From Clostridium tepidum (GTDB lineage: Bacteria > Bacillota > Clostridia > Clostridiales > Clostridiaceae): DNA of 54,118 bases. Position 1 is the stretch's first letter. The number at the start of each line of letters is the position of its first letter. The translations under genes and the position numbers were made by a program. Location of the stretch: contig NZ_MRAE01000020.1 of NCBI RefSeq assembly GCF_002008345.1, positions 1 to 54,118 on the forward strand. The letters are read 5' to 3'. The notes under the pieces are model-generated. The model ran no database searches. It saw only the letters and a list, made by a program, of their open reading frames with translations, and was not told where the DNA came from. Shown in pieces: positions 1 through 8,971 of the stretch.

Positions 1-140
1 GCGTGAAGCCAACCTCAAGATGAGATTTCCCATAGCGTAAGCTAGTAAGACTCCTGGAAGAACACCAGGTTGATAGGTCAGAGATGTAAGCATGGTAACA
101 TGTTAAGTTGACTGATACTAATAAGTCGAGGGCTTGACCA
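1..140 (+). rRNA. 23S rRNA, 3' end (partial)
   Basis: The window opens inside a 23S rRNA. The stretch carries the conserved 3' domain VI sequence ending in the typical 'gtcgagggcttgacc'. A 5S gene and a tRNA follow within 250 bases in the usual rrn order. The 5' part lies upstream of the window, and the exact 3' end could differ by a few bases. Confidence 0.95.
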
Positions 141-192
141 AATAAAAAATTCACTGTGTAATTTTGAAAGAATAGTCTTTCAACAAAATAAA

Positions 193-309
193 TCTGGTGA
201 TTATGGCTTGAAGGTAACACCCGTTCCCATGCCGAACACGAAGGTTAAGCTTCAAAGCGCTGATGGTACTGCAGGGGAGACCCTGTGGGAGAGTAGGTCA
301 TTGCCAGAT
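193..309 (+). rRNA. rrf: 5S ribosomal RNA
   Basis: 117-base gene. The ends 'tctggtga' and 'tgccaga' pair as helix I, and the internal 'cccatgccgaacacg' is the conserved 5S loop. It sits 52 bases after the 23S end, as in clostridial rrn operons. Confidence 0.96.
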
Positions 310-317
310 ATAAATGT

Positions 318-392
<75 letters not shown>

Positions 393-426
393 TTTTTATT
401 TTTTGAATAATATATAATATGAATAT

Positions 427-470
427 AAAAAGGATATTGGTGTATTTTATTCCAATATCCTTATTTGCAT
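427..470 (+). terminator. Terminator of the rRNA/tRNA operon
   Basis: An 11-bp perfect stem (aaggatattgg at 430-440, ccaatatcctt at 452-462) is followed by a short T-rich run. It sits about 40 bases after tRNA-Asn and is the obvious end of the rrn transcript. Confidence 0.7.
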
Positions 471-485
471 ATTAAAGTTTAACTT

Positions 486-615
486 AAAATAGATTTAATT
501 TTAATACCGCAAAAATAAAAAATATATTCATAAACCATTCATTTTGCTAAGTAGTTCTAAATATGTTTATTTCATATATTTTTTATTTTTGCTATGTTAA
601 AATTAAATCTATTTT
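486..615. repeat. Long palindromic element, copy A
   Basis: Two 42-base arms (486-527 and 574-615) are inverted copies with 39 of 42 positions matching, around a 46-base loop. The right arm abuts the stop codon of the minus-strand lipoprotein gene. The same arm core (gatttaattttaata followed by a short AT-rich tail) returns at 43251-43330, so this looks like a dispersed repeat family rather than a simple terminator. A terminator role for the neighbouring gene remains possible. Confidence 0.7.
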
Positions 616-1479
616 TTAGTTCTTTCTAATGTTTTTTCCGTCACTTGTTAATACTATGGTTCCATCTATATCTGTTCTATAAATTTTTATATTTCTTTTA
701 TTAAGTTCTTTCATAGTTTCTTTATGTGGATGACCATAATCATTATTTTCACCACAACTTATTATAGCTGTTTTAGGATTAACCTTGTCTAAGAACTCCT
801 TAGAAGATGATGTATGGCTACCATGATGACCAACTTTAAGTACATCAGCAGATAAATCAGCCCTTGAATTTAGAATATCTTTTTCACTTGTTTTTTCTGC
901 ATCTCCTGTAAATAAGAATTTTGTATTTCTATAGGTTAACTTTGTTACTGCAGAATAATCATTTGTATTTTCGTAATTATTCTTAATTGGAGCTAAAAAA
1001 TCCAAGGTAATATTATTGGATAAATCTAGAGATATACCTTCTTTAGCCACATTAATTTTTAAATTTTTATTTTTAAGTTGCAATATCATATCTTTGAAAA
1101 TTTTGGTGTTTGCTGTTTTTTTAGGTGCATAAAAGTTGCTTATTTCAAATTTATCAATGACTTTTGGCATTCCACCTATATGATCTTCATGAGGATGAGT
1201 AGCTATTACATAATCTAATTTTTTTATATTTTGCTTTTTTAAATAGCTTATTAGGTTATCAGAATTTTTACGTGTTCCAGCATCTATTAGCATATTTTTA
1301 TCCTTTGTTTGGACTAAAATACTATCTCCTTGTCCTATATCAATATAATGAATTTTTAATTCATTAGACTCACTAGATGTATTTACCGATTTAGAGGATT
1401 CCGGAGAACAAGCTGAAAACACAAATGATAAACATATCAATAAAAAGGCTATTATTAAATTTTTTTTCTTAAATCTCAT
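616..1479 (-). CDS. ComEC/Rec2-related MBL-fold hydrolase lipoprotein
   Basis: 287-residue secreted protein. A basic N-terminus and hydrophobic stretch end in a lipobox-like FSAC, with Cys24 the probable lipidation site, so it should be anchored outside the membrane. The metallo-beta-lactamase fold is clear: a GQGDS segment (about residues 49-53), the zinc motif HPHEDH (95-100) and a late GHHGS motif. This matches the free-standing version of the ComEC C-terminal nuclease-like domain; here there is no ComEC channel. I start at ATG 1479 because AAGGAG lies 7 bases upstream; the longer frame to 1518 lacks a ribosome site. The substrate is unknown; nucleic acid or a phosphodiester is likely from the family. 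Confidence 0.85.
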   Translation of the reverse strand: MRFKKKNLIIAFLLICLSFVFSACSPESSKSVNTSSESNELKIHYIDIGQGDSILVQTKDKNMLIDAGTRKNSDNLISYLKKQNIKKLDYVIATHPHEDHIGGMPKVIDKFEISNFYAPKKTANTKIFKDMILQLKNKNLKINVAKEGISLDLSNNITLDFLAPIKNNYENTNDYSAVTKLTYRNTKFLFTGDAEKTSEKDILNSRADLSADVLKVGHHGSHTSSSKEFLDKVNPKTAIISCGENNDYGHPHKETMKELNKRNIKIYRTDIDGTIVLTSDGKNIRKN

Positions 1480-1613
1480 AACTTCAACTCCTTGCTTTAT
1501 GTTAAATAAACTATACATTATTTAATTTTAACATAAATTAATGAAAAGTAGATAAGTTTATATATATATATTATAATAGTAGAGTGTAGTTACGTAAAAA
1601 GGAGAGAATTATA

Positions 1614-2339
1614 ATGAAATCATTTATTTTTTATTTAGAGTTTGGGCTTTATATGCTATTATCTCTTTTGCGAATAATAAAGTTAAAATATTTAAAAATA
1701 AAGGGTAATATGGAAGAGGTAGATAAATATATTAATAAAAGTGTTGTAGGATGGGCAAATTTTATAGTTAATGGCATAGGAATAAGAATAAATAAAAAGG
1801 GATTAGAAAATATTCCAGATGGTCCTTGTTTATTTGTTGGAAATCATCAAGGTTTATTGGATGTACCTGTTATAGTTTCATCTTTAGATAGATATGTAGG
1901 TTTTGTAGCTAAAAAGGAGATGTTAAAACTTAAAATATTAACTTATTGGATGAAACAAATAAAATGTGTTTTTATGGATAGAGAGAATGTTAGGGCAGCA
2001 ATAAAAACAATAAATGAAGGTGTAGATAATTTAAAAAATGGATATAGTATGTTAATTTTCCCAGAGGGTACTAGAAGTAGAGGTGAAAATTTAGGAGAAT
2101 TTAAAAAAGGAAGTATAAAATTAGGAATAAAGGCAGGAGTGCCTATAGTGCCTATAGCTATTGATGGTACATATAAGGTGAGGGAAGCTAATGGAGGAAA
2201 AATAAAGCCAGCAGATGTAGATTTAATAGTATGTCCTCCGATTTATCCAAAAGAACTTTCAAAAGAAGAACAAAATAATTTATCTGAGACTATTAAAGAA
2301 ATTATACAAAAAGAATTAGAAAAGGTTAGAAAACAATAG
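1614..2339 (+). CDS. plsC: 1-acyl-sn-glycerol-3-phosphate acyltransferase (PlsC family)
   Basis: 241-residue membrane-associated enzyme that adds the second acyl chain to lysophosphatidic acid to give phosphatidic acid. The N-terminal hydrophobic segment (about 5-22) anchors it. Catalytic motif I is NHQGLLD (His78, Asp83), and the substrate motif FPEGTRSR is at 149-156, followed by a VPIVPIAI strand. The length is normal for the family. The start is fixed by AAGGAGAG 7 bases before ATG 1614. It stands alone, with its own terminator immediately after it. Confidence 0.93.
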   Translation: MKSFIFYLEFGLYMLLSLLRIIKLKYLKIKGNMEEVDKYINKSVVGWANFIVNGIGIRINKKGLENIPDGPCLFVGNHQGLLDVPVIVSSLDRYVGFVAKKEMLKLKILTYWMKQIKCVFMDRENVRAAIKTINEGVDNLKNGYSMLIFPEGTRSRGENLGEFKKGSIKLGIKAGVPIVPIAIDGTYKVREANGGKIKPADVDLIVCPPIYPKELSKEEQNNLSETIKEIIQKELEKVRKQ

Positions 2340-2380
2340 ATAATATTTTAAATAGGATTTATTTAATATGGTAAGTATGA

Positions 2381-2423
2381 AAAAAATACGCTTAATAAAC
2401 AATTTATTAAGTGTATTTTTTGC
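2381..2423 (+). terminator. Terminator after plsC
   Basis: A long stem (2381-2399 against 2403-2421, with one G:T-type mismatch) ends in a run of T. A 64-codon open frame that overlaps it is an accident of this hairpin. The rest of 2424-2823 holds only a candidate promoter and AT-rich sequence. Confidence 0.75.
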
Positions 2424-2589
2424 ATTTAAAATCCTTAGGTTATATTTAATAAATTTTGACTTAATTATTTACATAAATAACGTTGTATGCAAGTTGATAA
2501 AAAAAAATATCAATTTTGCGATTTTTAAAGCAAAAACAAACAATTGCAATATATTTATTTAAAATTGCAAAATTAGAAAGAAAATGTAG

Positions 2590-2618
2590 TTGATTAATAT
2601 TTGCTAGGATGATAAAAT
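2590..2618 (+). promoter_or_regulatory. Candidate sigma-A promoter for the citrate operon
   Basis: TTGATT (2590-2595) and TAAAAT (2613-2618) are separated by 17 bases. That would leave a leader of about 200 bases before the citrate synthase gene. In DNA this AT-rich, chance matches are common, so this is tentative. Confidence 0.35.
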
Positions 2619-2823
2619 ACCAATTATAAAATATACATAATCTTATAACATAAGTTATACAGTGATTTAAATTAGTATGTATTCAATATGTTTTTTAATT
2701 ATAATATGATGGAGAAAAATTAAGTGCTATCCAAAATGAAAGAAAAAAATTAAAAAATGCATATTTAGTCTTTAAATAAAAAATATTTGGGGAAATTAAT
2801 AAATAAATTTAAGGGGGATTATG

Positions 2824-4182
2824 ATGGGAAAAACAGTTCAATCTTCATATAGTCATGTACTTCAAAATATATCAAGTCCTAATTTGTATAAGGATTTATT
2901 TCCATATGAGGAAATACCAAAGGTAACCTTTAATGATATACAGGTTCCAAGGGATTTACCAAAGGATATATGGATTACTGATACAACATTTAGAGATGGA
3001 CAACAATCAATGCCACCATATACTACAGAACAAATAGTAAAAATATATGATTATCTTCATAAATTAGACAATGAATCTGGGGTAATAAGACAAACAGAAT
3101 TTTTCTTGTATTCAAAGAAAGATAGAAAGGCAGCAGAAATATGCTTAGATAGGGGTTATAAGTTTCCACAAATTACTTCGTGGATAAGAGCAAACAAAGA
3201 GGATTTTAAATTGGTTAAAGAAATGGGAATCAAAGAAACTGGTATGCTTATGTCATGTTCAGATTATCATATATTTAAGAAACTTAATACAACAAGAGAA
3301 AAAGCTATGAATATGTATCTAGAGATTGCAGAAGAAGCTTTAGCTAATGGAATTGTTCCAAGATGTCATTTAGAAGATATAACAAGAGCAGATTTTTATG
3401 GCTTTGTAGCTCCTTTTGTAAATAAATTAATGGAGCTTTCTAGTAAGTATAATATTTCTGTTAAAATAAGAGCTTGTGATACTTTAGGATTAGGGGTTCC
3501 TTATAGTGGAGCATCACTACCAAGAAGCGTCCAAGGAATTATTCATGGACTTAGGTACTGTTGTAATGTTCCTTCAGAAAGCATTGAATGGCATGGACAT
3601 AATGATTTTTATGGGGTAGTTTCAAATGCATCTACAGCATGGCTTTATGGTTGTTCCTCTGTCAATACTTCTCTTTTAGGTATAGGAGAACGAACTGGAA
3701 ATTGTCCATTAGAGGCTATGATTATAGAATATGCACAATTAAAAGGCAATACTGCTAATATGAATTTACATGTCATAAATGAAATAGCAGAATATTTCCA
3801 AAAGGAAATGAACTATAACATACCACCAAGAACACCTTTTGTGGGAAGTGAGTTTAATGTTACAAGAGCTGGTATTCATGCAGATGGTATATTAAAAAAT
3901 GAGGAAATATATAATATTTTTAATACAGAAAAGATTTTAGATAGACCAGTTGTGGTTGCTGTAAATCAATATTCAGGATTAGCTGGTATTGCAGCTTGGA
4001 TAAACACTTACTTTAAATTAAAGGGTGAAAATAAGATAGATAAAAAAGATGAAAGAATTTTGGCTATAAAAGAATGGGTAGATAATCAATATGAAAATGG
4101 TAGAACAACAATAATAGGTAATAATGAATTAGAAATCATAGTAAAACAGCTTATACCAGATTTATTTCAAAGAGCTAGTTAG
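2824..4182 (+). CDS. Re-citrate synthase (isopropylmalate/homocitrate synthase family)
   Basis: 452-residue enzyme of the DRE-TIM metallolyase family. The divalent-metal and catalytic loop DTTFRDGQQS lies near residue 52, and EWHGHNDFYG carries the metal-binding histidines. The long N-terminal extension and the absence of a LeuA regulatory domain match the clostridial Re-face citrate synthase described in C. kluyveri, not LeuA or NifV. It condenses acetyl-CoA with oxaloacetate. The assignment is strongly supported by the next two genes, aconitase and isocitrate dehydrogenase. Two ATGs are in tandem; the second (2824) is 6 bases from AGGGGG and is preferred over 2821. There is no Si-type citrate synthase in the window. 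Confidence 0.88.
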   Translation: MGKTVQSSYSHVLQNISSPNLYKDLFPYEEIPKVTFNDIQVPRDLPKDIWITDTTFRDGQQSMPPYTTEQIVKIYDYLHKLDNESGVIRQTEFFLYSKKDRKAAEICLDRGYKFPQITSWIRANKEDFKLVKEMGIKETGMLMSCSDYHIFKKLNTTREKAMNMYLEIAEEALANGIVPRCHLEDITRADFYGFVAPFVNKLMELSSKYNISVKIRACDTLGLGVPYSGASLPRSVQGIIHGLRYCCNVPSESIEWHGHNDFYGVVSNASTAWLYGCSSVNTSLLGIGERTGNCPLEAMIIEYAQLKGNTANMNLHVINEIAEYFQKEMNYNIPPRTPFVGSEFNVTRAGIHADGILKNEEIYNIFNTEKILDRPVVVAVNQYSGLAGIAAWINTYFKLKGENKIDKKDERILAIKEWVDNQYENGRTTIIGNNELEIIVKQLIPDLFQRAS

Positions 4183-4323
4183 CAAGATATAATTTTACAA
4201 AATCGCAAAGTTAAAATTGGTTAAAGATTAGTATTTGAAAAGTAAAAGCTAGGATAAATCAAGGATTAGCAAGAAAAAACAAAGGATAAATATTAAATTA
4301 CAAATTGATTGGGGGAAATTAAG

Positions 4324-6249
4324 TTGGGTTTAACTTTAACAGAAAAAATAATAAAATCTCATTTAGTAAAAGGGGATATGGTTAAGGGAGAAGAAATTGG
4401 CATTAAAATAGACAATACATTAACTCAAGATTCTACAGGAACTATGGCATATCTTCAGTTTGAGGCTTTGGGTATAGATAGAGTAAAAACTAAAAGGTCA
4501 GTGGCTTATATAGACCACAATATGTTGCAAACTGGACCGGAAAATGCAGATGACCATTTATATATACAAACAGTAGCTAAAAAACACGGAATATATTTTT
4601 CAAAGCCTGGTAACGGAATATGTCATCAAGTTAATTTAGAAAGATTTGGTGCACCTGGAGAAACTTTATTAGGATCTGATAGTCATACTCCAACAGGTGG
4701 GGGTATAGGAATGTTAGCTATAGGGGCTGGTGGCTTAGATGTAGCAGTGGCTATGGCTGGTGGAGAATATTATATAAATATGCCTAAGATAATTAAAGTG
4801 AATTTAGTAGGAAAATTAAAACCTTTTGTATCTGCAAAGGATATTATATTAGAGGTTTTAAGAAGATTATCTGTAAAGGGTGGAGTAGGAAAAGTATTTG
4901 AATACACAGGAGAAGGAGTAAAAACTCTTACAGTTCCAGAGAGAGCAACTATAACTAATATGGGAGCAGAACTAGGAGCTACTACATCAATTTTCCCATC
5001 AGATGAAATTACTAAGGAATTTTTACAAGCCCAAGAAAGAGAGAAAGATTATAAATATTTAGTGGCAGATGAGGATGCGGTTTATGATGAAGAATTAGAA
5101 ATAAATTTATCAGAATTAAAACCTTTAGCAGCTTGTCCTCATAGTCCTGATAATATAGTGCCTGTGTCAGAACTTAAAAATATAAAAGTAAATCAAGTGG
5201 CTATAGGGAGTTGTACAAATTCTTCTTATAGGGATATGTTAAGAACTGCTAGTATATTAAAGGGAAAAACTGTATCAGAAAATGTATCTTTAGTTATAGC
5301 ACCAGGTTCTAAACAGGTTTTAAATATGATGGCTAATAATGGAGCATTAACAGATTTAGTTATGGCAGGAGCAAGAATATTAGAATGTTCTTGTGGGCCA
5401 TGTATAGGAATGGGTCAATCTCCTTGTACAGATGCTGTATCATTAAGAACTTTTAATAGAAACTTTGAGGGTAGATCTGGAACAAAATCTGCCAATGTAT
5501 ATTTAGTAAGTCCAGAGGTAGCGGCAGTTTCAGCATTAACAGGATATATAACAGATCCTACTGAGCTAAGTGATTTTGAAGATATAAAAATGCCTAATAA
5601 ATTTTTGATAAATGATAATTTAATAATAGAACCAGCCAAAGAAGGAGAAGTTGTAGAAGTTAAAAGAGGACCAAATATAAAACCTTTCCCTAAGGCAAAA
5701 GCTTTAAAAGAATTAGTAACTGGAAAAGTATTAACTAAAGTAGGAGATAATATTACAACAGATCATATAATGCCATCTAATGCTAAACTTTTGCCTTATA
5801 GATCTAATGTACCTTATTTATCAAACTTTTGTTTAACTCCTTGTGACGAAAAATTCCCTGAAAAAGCTAAGGAAAACGGAGGGGGAATAATAGTTGCAGG
5901 AACAAATTATGGTCAAGGATCTAGTAGAGAACATGCAGCTTTAGCTCCTGTTTATTTAGGAATAAAAGCAGTTTTAGCAAAATCTTTTGCTAGAATTCAT
6001 AAAGCAAATTTAATAAACAATGGTATATTACCTTTGGTTTTTGAAAGAGAAGAGGATTATAATTCTATAGATGAAATGGATGAATTAGTAATAAAAAATG
6101 CTTTAGAACAAGTAAAAGTAGGTAAAATGGAAGTGATAAATAAAACTAAAAATATAAAATATAAAACTTTATTAGAAGCAACTGATAGGCAAAAAAAGAT
6201 GATTTTAAAAGGTGGATTATTAAATTTAATTAAAAGCCTTCAAAATTAG
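4324..6249 (+). CDS. acn: Aconitate hydratase
   Basis: 641-residue [4Fe-4S] enzyme that isomerises citrate to isocitrate. The cluster ligands are visible as Cys297 (SCTNSS), Cys357 and Cys360 (CSCGPCIGMG). The substrate-binding segment GSDSHTPTGGG sits in the first domain, and the swivel-domain motif NYGQGSSREHAA near the C-terminus. The length fits the compact clostridial aconitase rather than the roughly 900-residue AcnA. The start is TTG 4324, 7 bases after GGGGGA; the frame could begin at 4309 only by using a TTG overlapping that ribosome site. It lies 141 bases after the citrate synthase. Confidence 0.95.
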   Translation: MGLTLTEKIIKSHLVKGDMVKGEEIGIKIDNTLTQDSTGTMAYLQFEALGIDRVKTKRSVAYIDHNMLQTGPENADDHLYIQTVAKKHGIYFSKPGNGICHQVNLERFGAPGETLLGSDSHTPTGGGIGMLAIGAGGLDVAVAMAGGEYYINMPKIIKVNLVGKLKPFVSAKDIILEVLRRLSVKGGVGKVFEYTGEGVKTLTVPERATITNMGAELGATTSIFPSDEITKEFLQAQEREKDYKYLVADEDAVYDEELEINLSELKPLAACPHSPDNIVPVSELKNIKVNQVAIGSCTNSSYRDMLRTASILKGKTVSENVSLVIAPGSKQVLNMMANNGALTDLVMAGARILECSCGPCIGMGQSPCTDAVSLRTFNRNFEGRSGTKSANVYLVSPEVAAVSALTGYITDPTELSDFEDIKMPNKFLINDNLIIEPAKEGEVVEVKRGPNIKPFPKAKALKELVTGKVLTKVGDNITTDHIMPSNAKLLPYRSNVPYLSNFCLTPCDEKFPEKAKENGGGIIVAGTNYGQGSSREHAALAPVYLGIKAVLAKSFARIHKANLINNGILPLVFEREEDYNSIDEMDELVIKNALEQVKVGKMEVINKTKNIKYKTLLEATDRQKKMILKGGLLNLIKSLQN

Positions 6250-6433
6250 TTGAAAAATTTAGCAATTAACAAATTAGGATTAGTATATTTAAATAAATAT
6301 AATTTATAGGGAAAAATAGATATAATAATATTAAAATAATAAAAAATATTATACTTATAAATTAAATTTATAATATATAAGTATAATAAAAAATTATGAA
6401 TTATTTTTCCATGTAATGTTTTGGAGGGATATT

Positions 6434-7432
6434 GTGAGATATGATATAACATTAATACCAGGGGATGGTATAGGACCAGAAGTAACTGAAGCTGCAAGAA
6501 AGGTTATAGATGCAGTTGGGGTAGATATTAATTGGCATGTAGTAGAAGCAGGAGAAAAAGTTTTAGAGGAATATAAAACTCCACTTCCAGATTATGTTTT
6601 AGATAGTATAAGGGAAAATAAAATAGCATTAAAAGGGCCTATAACTACTCCTGTAGGAAAAGGATTTAGAAGTGTTAATGTTACTTTAAGAAAAAGTTTA
6701 AATTTATATGCAAATATAAGACCTGTAAAAACTTATAAAGGAATAAAATCTAGATATGAAAATGTAGATTTAATAATTGTAAGGGAAAATACAGAGGACT
6801 TATATGCAGGGATTGAACATATGATAGGTGAGGATATAGCAGAAAGTATAAAGGTAATTACTAAAAAGGCTAGTGATAGAATTGTAGATTATGCTTTTAA
6901 TATGGCAAGAAAAGAAAATAGAAATAAGATAACTGCAGTGCATAAAGCCAATATAATGAAATTATCAGATGGATTATTTTTAAATTGTGCAAGGGAAGTT
7001 GCTAGTAGAAATAAAGATATTGATTTTGAAGATGTAATAGTAGATGCTATGGCAATGAAATTAGTTTTAAATCCAGAAAAATATGATGTTTTGGTAATGC
7101 CTAATTTGTATGGTGATATATTATCAGATATGGCAGCTGGTTTAGTTGGTGGATTAGGATTACTTCCAGGAGCTAATATAGGTGATAAAGGAGCTGTATT
7201 TGAAGCAGCCCATGGTGCGGCACCTGATATTGCAGGAAAAAATAAAGCTAATCCGACAGCTTGTATATTAAGTGGTGCTATGATGTTAAAGTATATAGGA
7301 GAAAATGAAAAAGCTAAAAAAATAGAAAATGCTATAGAAAAAGTATTTGTAGAAAGAAAATACCTTACAGAGGATTTAGGTGGGACTTCTACAACTGAGG
7401 AATTTACTAGGGCCCTTATAGAAAATCTTTAA
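6434..7432 (+). CDS. icd: Isocitrate dehydrogenase (probably NAD-linked)
   Basis: 332-residue beta-decarboxylating dehydrogenase that converts isocitrate to 2-oxoglutarate. It has the N-terminal TLIPGDGIGPEV, the substrate loop TLRKSLNLYANIRP, the RENTEDLYAG motif, and the metal site with YGDILSDMAAG. The short length and this motif set fit the homodimeric, IMDH-like NAD-dependent group; the cofactor choice is inferred. GTG 6434 follows TTGGAGGGA by about 6 bases and is preferred over ATG 6416, which overlaps the ribosome site. It completes the glutamate-forming oxidative branch. Confidence 0.92.
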   Translation: MRYDITLIPGDGIGPEVTEAARKVIDAVGVDINWHVVEAGEKVLEEYKTPLPDYVLDSIRENKIALKGPITTPVGKGFRSVNVTLRKSLNLYANIRPVKTYKGIKSRYENVDLIIVRENTEDLYAGIEHMIGEDIAESIKVITKKASDRIVDYAFNMARKENRNKITAVHKANIMKLSDGLFLNCAREVASRNKDIDFEDVIVDAMAMKLVLNPEKYDVLVMPNLYGDILSDMAAGLVGGLGLLPGANIGDKGAVFEAAHGAAPDIAGKNKANPTACILSGAMMLKYIGENEKAKKIENAIEKVFVERKYLTEDLGGTSTTEEFTRALIENL

Positions 7433-7604
7433 ATTAATATAATTTTAAGTCAGTATAAAAGAACGATTCTATGCATCGAAATTGAGTTAATTTTTAATTA
7501 ATAAATAATTTTAAATTTTTAAAACTATTTTAATTACTTTATCTACCGATTACTTTAAACTTTTTATTATATATTTAAGTTTTAAATTTCTTTTTGCAAT
7601 TATA

Positions 7605-7650
7605 TAAAAAAATTCTTATGATCTTAGGATTGTAAGAATTTTTTTTGTAA
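7605..7650 (+). terminator. Terminator after the citrate-aconitase-IDH genes
   Basis: The inverted repeat aaaaaattctta/taagaattttttt ends in eight Ts. The 170 bases between icd and this hairpin show no gene. Confidence 0.75.
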
Positions 7651-7675
7651 AAACATTTATTTTATTATTTTCAAA

Positions 7676-7704
7676 TTGAATTTAATATGGTAAAGTAGTA
7701 TTAT
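7676..7704 (+). promoter_or_regulatory. Candidate promoter of the orphan ABC ATPase gene
   Basis: TTGAAT (7676-7681) and TATTAT (7699-7704) are spaced by 17 bases. They lie just after the upstream terminator and 70 bases before the start codon. Confidence 0.45.
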
Positions 7705-7773
7705 ATAATTTATCACTGTATTAAGATAAAGTAATAAAATCACATAATGTTTATATGGATAGGGGGAATAATT

Positions 7774-8559
7774 ATGGAGAAATCTTTAGCTATAAATAAT
7801 AATTACTATAGAAAGACAGATAATAAAGAGATAATGATAGAAATTAAAAATATTAAAAAGATGTTTGGTAAGCTAGTAGTTTTTGAAAATTTAAATTTAG
7901 AAATAAAAAAAGGAGAAGTGGTAGTAATAGTAGGGGCCTCTGGATCAGGTAAAAGTACTTTTTTAAGATGCTTAAATGGATTAGAGGAAATAGATGGTGG
8001 AAGTATAAATATAGAAGGACAAAATTTAAATTTAAAGAATAAAAAATCCATGAAAATGATATGTTCTAAAATGGGGATGGTATTTCAAAATTTCAACTTA
8101 TTTCCGCACATGACTGTATTAGATAATGTAATGATAGGTCCTTTAGTTTCTAAAAAAGAAAATAAAGAAGAGGTTTTAAAAAGAGCGAAAGATCTTCTTA
8201 AAAAGGTTGGGTTAGAAGATAAAATGGATTATTATCCTAGCAAATTATCCGGAGGGCAAAAGCAAAGAGTAGCCATAGCAAGAGCATTGGCTATGAAGCC
8301 TAATATAATGCTTTTTGATGAACCAACGTCTGCTTTAGACCCAGAGCTAGTAGGAGAAGTTTTAGCTGTTATGAAAAAGTTAGCAGAAGAAGGTATAACT
8401 ATGGTGGTTGTAACTCATGAAATGGGATTTGCTAAGGAAGTTGCAGACAGGGTTATTTTTATGGATGAAGGCAAATTTATAGAAGAATCTAGTCCAGAAA
8501 TATTTTTTACATGTCCCAAAGAAGAAAGAACTAAAGAATTTCTAAAAAAAGTATTATAG
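7774..8559 (+). CDS. Polar amino-acid ABC transporter ATP-binding protein (GlnQ/HisP type)
   Basis: 261-residue ATPase. Walker A GASGSGKS (about residues 56-63), the Q-loop in [15 protein letters not shown], signature LSGGQKQR, Walker [14 protein letters not shown] and the H-loop in VVTHEMGFA are all intact. FPHMTVLDN is typical of the polar amino-acid uptake subfamily. About 20 extra N-terminal residues precede the usual start. ATG 7774 follows AGGGGGAA by 5 bases. No permease or binding protein lies next to it. A binding protein/permease pair lacking an ATPase occurs at 39852-41303 and is a possible partner (inference). Confidence 0.9.
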   Translation: MEKSLAINNNYYRKTDNKEIMIEIKNIKKMFGKLVVFENLNLEIKKGEVVVIVGASGSGKSTFLRCLNGLEEIDGGSINIEGQNLNLKNKKSMKMICSKMGMVFQNFNLFPHMTVLDNVMIGPLVSKKENKEEVLKRAKDLLKKVGLEDKMDYYPSKLSGGQKQRVAIARALAMKPNIMLFDEPTSALDPELVGEVLAVMKKLAEEGITMVVVTHEMGFAKEVADRVIFMDEGKFIEESSPEIFFTCPKEERTKEFLKKVL

Positions 8560-8589
8560 GAATAAAAAACTAATATTAAAAAAAACAGC

Positions 8590-8618
8590 TTGACTATAAG
8601 TTGTTTAAATACTATAAT
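8590..8618 (+). promoter_or_regulatory. Sigma-A promoter of the lysine-riboswitch transcript
   Basis: TTGACT (8590-8595) and a perfect TATAAT (8613-8618) with 17-base spacing end about 24 bases before the riboswitch P1 stem. Confidence 0.75.
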
Positions 8619-8641
8619 GAATTAAAAGTGAATAATAAGTA

Positions 8642-8805
8642 GATAGAGGTGCGATATTAAATAGTACTTTTATGGAGATAAGCAACTATGAAGTAAAAGG
8701 AAAGGTAATGTCGCCGAAGTGTACAACCGATGCTTTAAGGTTTTATGCTGGGGTTGCATAGAATATATGTAACACTGTCACAAATTTATTTTGTGGAGAG
8801 CTATC
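8642..8805 (+). promoter_or_regulatory. Lysine riboswitch (L box) aptamer
   Basis: P1 pairs gatag (8642-8646) with ctatc (8801-8805). Core segments of the lysine aptamer are recognisable: 'agaggtgcg' after P1, 'ggaaaggtaatgtcgccgaag', 'tgctggggttgcat', 'ctgtcac' and 'gtggagagctatc'. A terminator hairpin follows at 8857-8886. Family knowledge says lysine binding stabilises the aptamer and lets the terminator form, so the carrier gene downstream should be repressed when lysine is plentiful. Confidence 0.92.
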
Positions 8806-8856
8806 ATTCAAAGTATTCGTACCATTTTATTTATGTGCGCACAAGTACGTCTATAT

Positions 8857-8890
8857 GCCTTGAGTGTAAAGCTTAAGGCTTTTTTGTTTT
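8857..8890 (+). terminator. Riboswitch expression-platform terminator
   Basis: Stem gccttgag/cttaaggc (8857-8864 with 8872-8879) followed by a T run. It lies between the lysine aptamer and the start codon at 8972, so it acts as the attenuator. Confidence 0.8.
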
Positions 8891-8971
8891 TGATGATGGT
8901 TTTCCTCCCCATATTCACTTAAATTTAAAGCTTACAAGGCTTAGAATTTATAAATAGAGGAGGATATTTTT

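Noticed and set aside
2368..2562. 64-codon open frame after plsC
   Set aside because: It overlaps a clear terminator hairpin, has no ribosome site and has the low-complexity composition of AT-rich non-coding DNA.
2824..4182. 2-isopropylmalate or homocitrate synthase
   Set aside because: No LeuA-type C-terminal regulatory domain and no leu or nif neighbours; adjacent aconitase and isocitrate dehydrogenase point to Re-citrate synthase.
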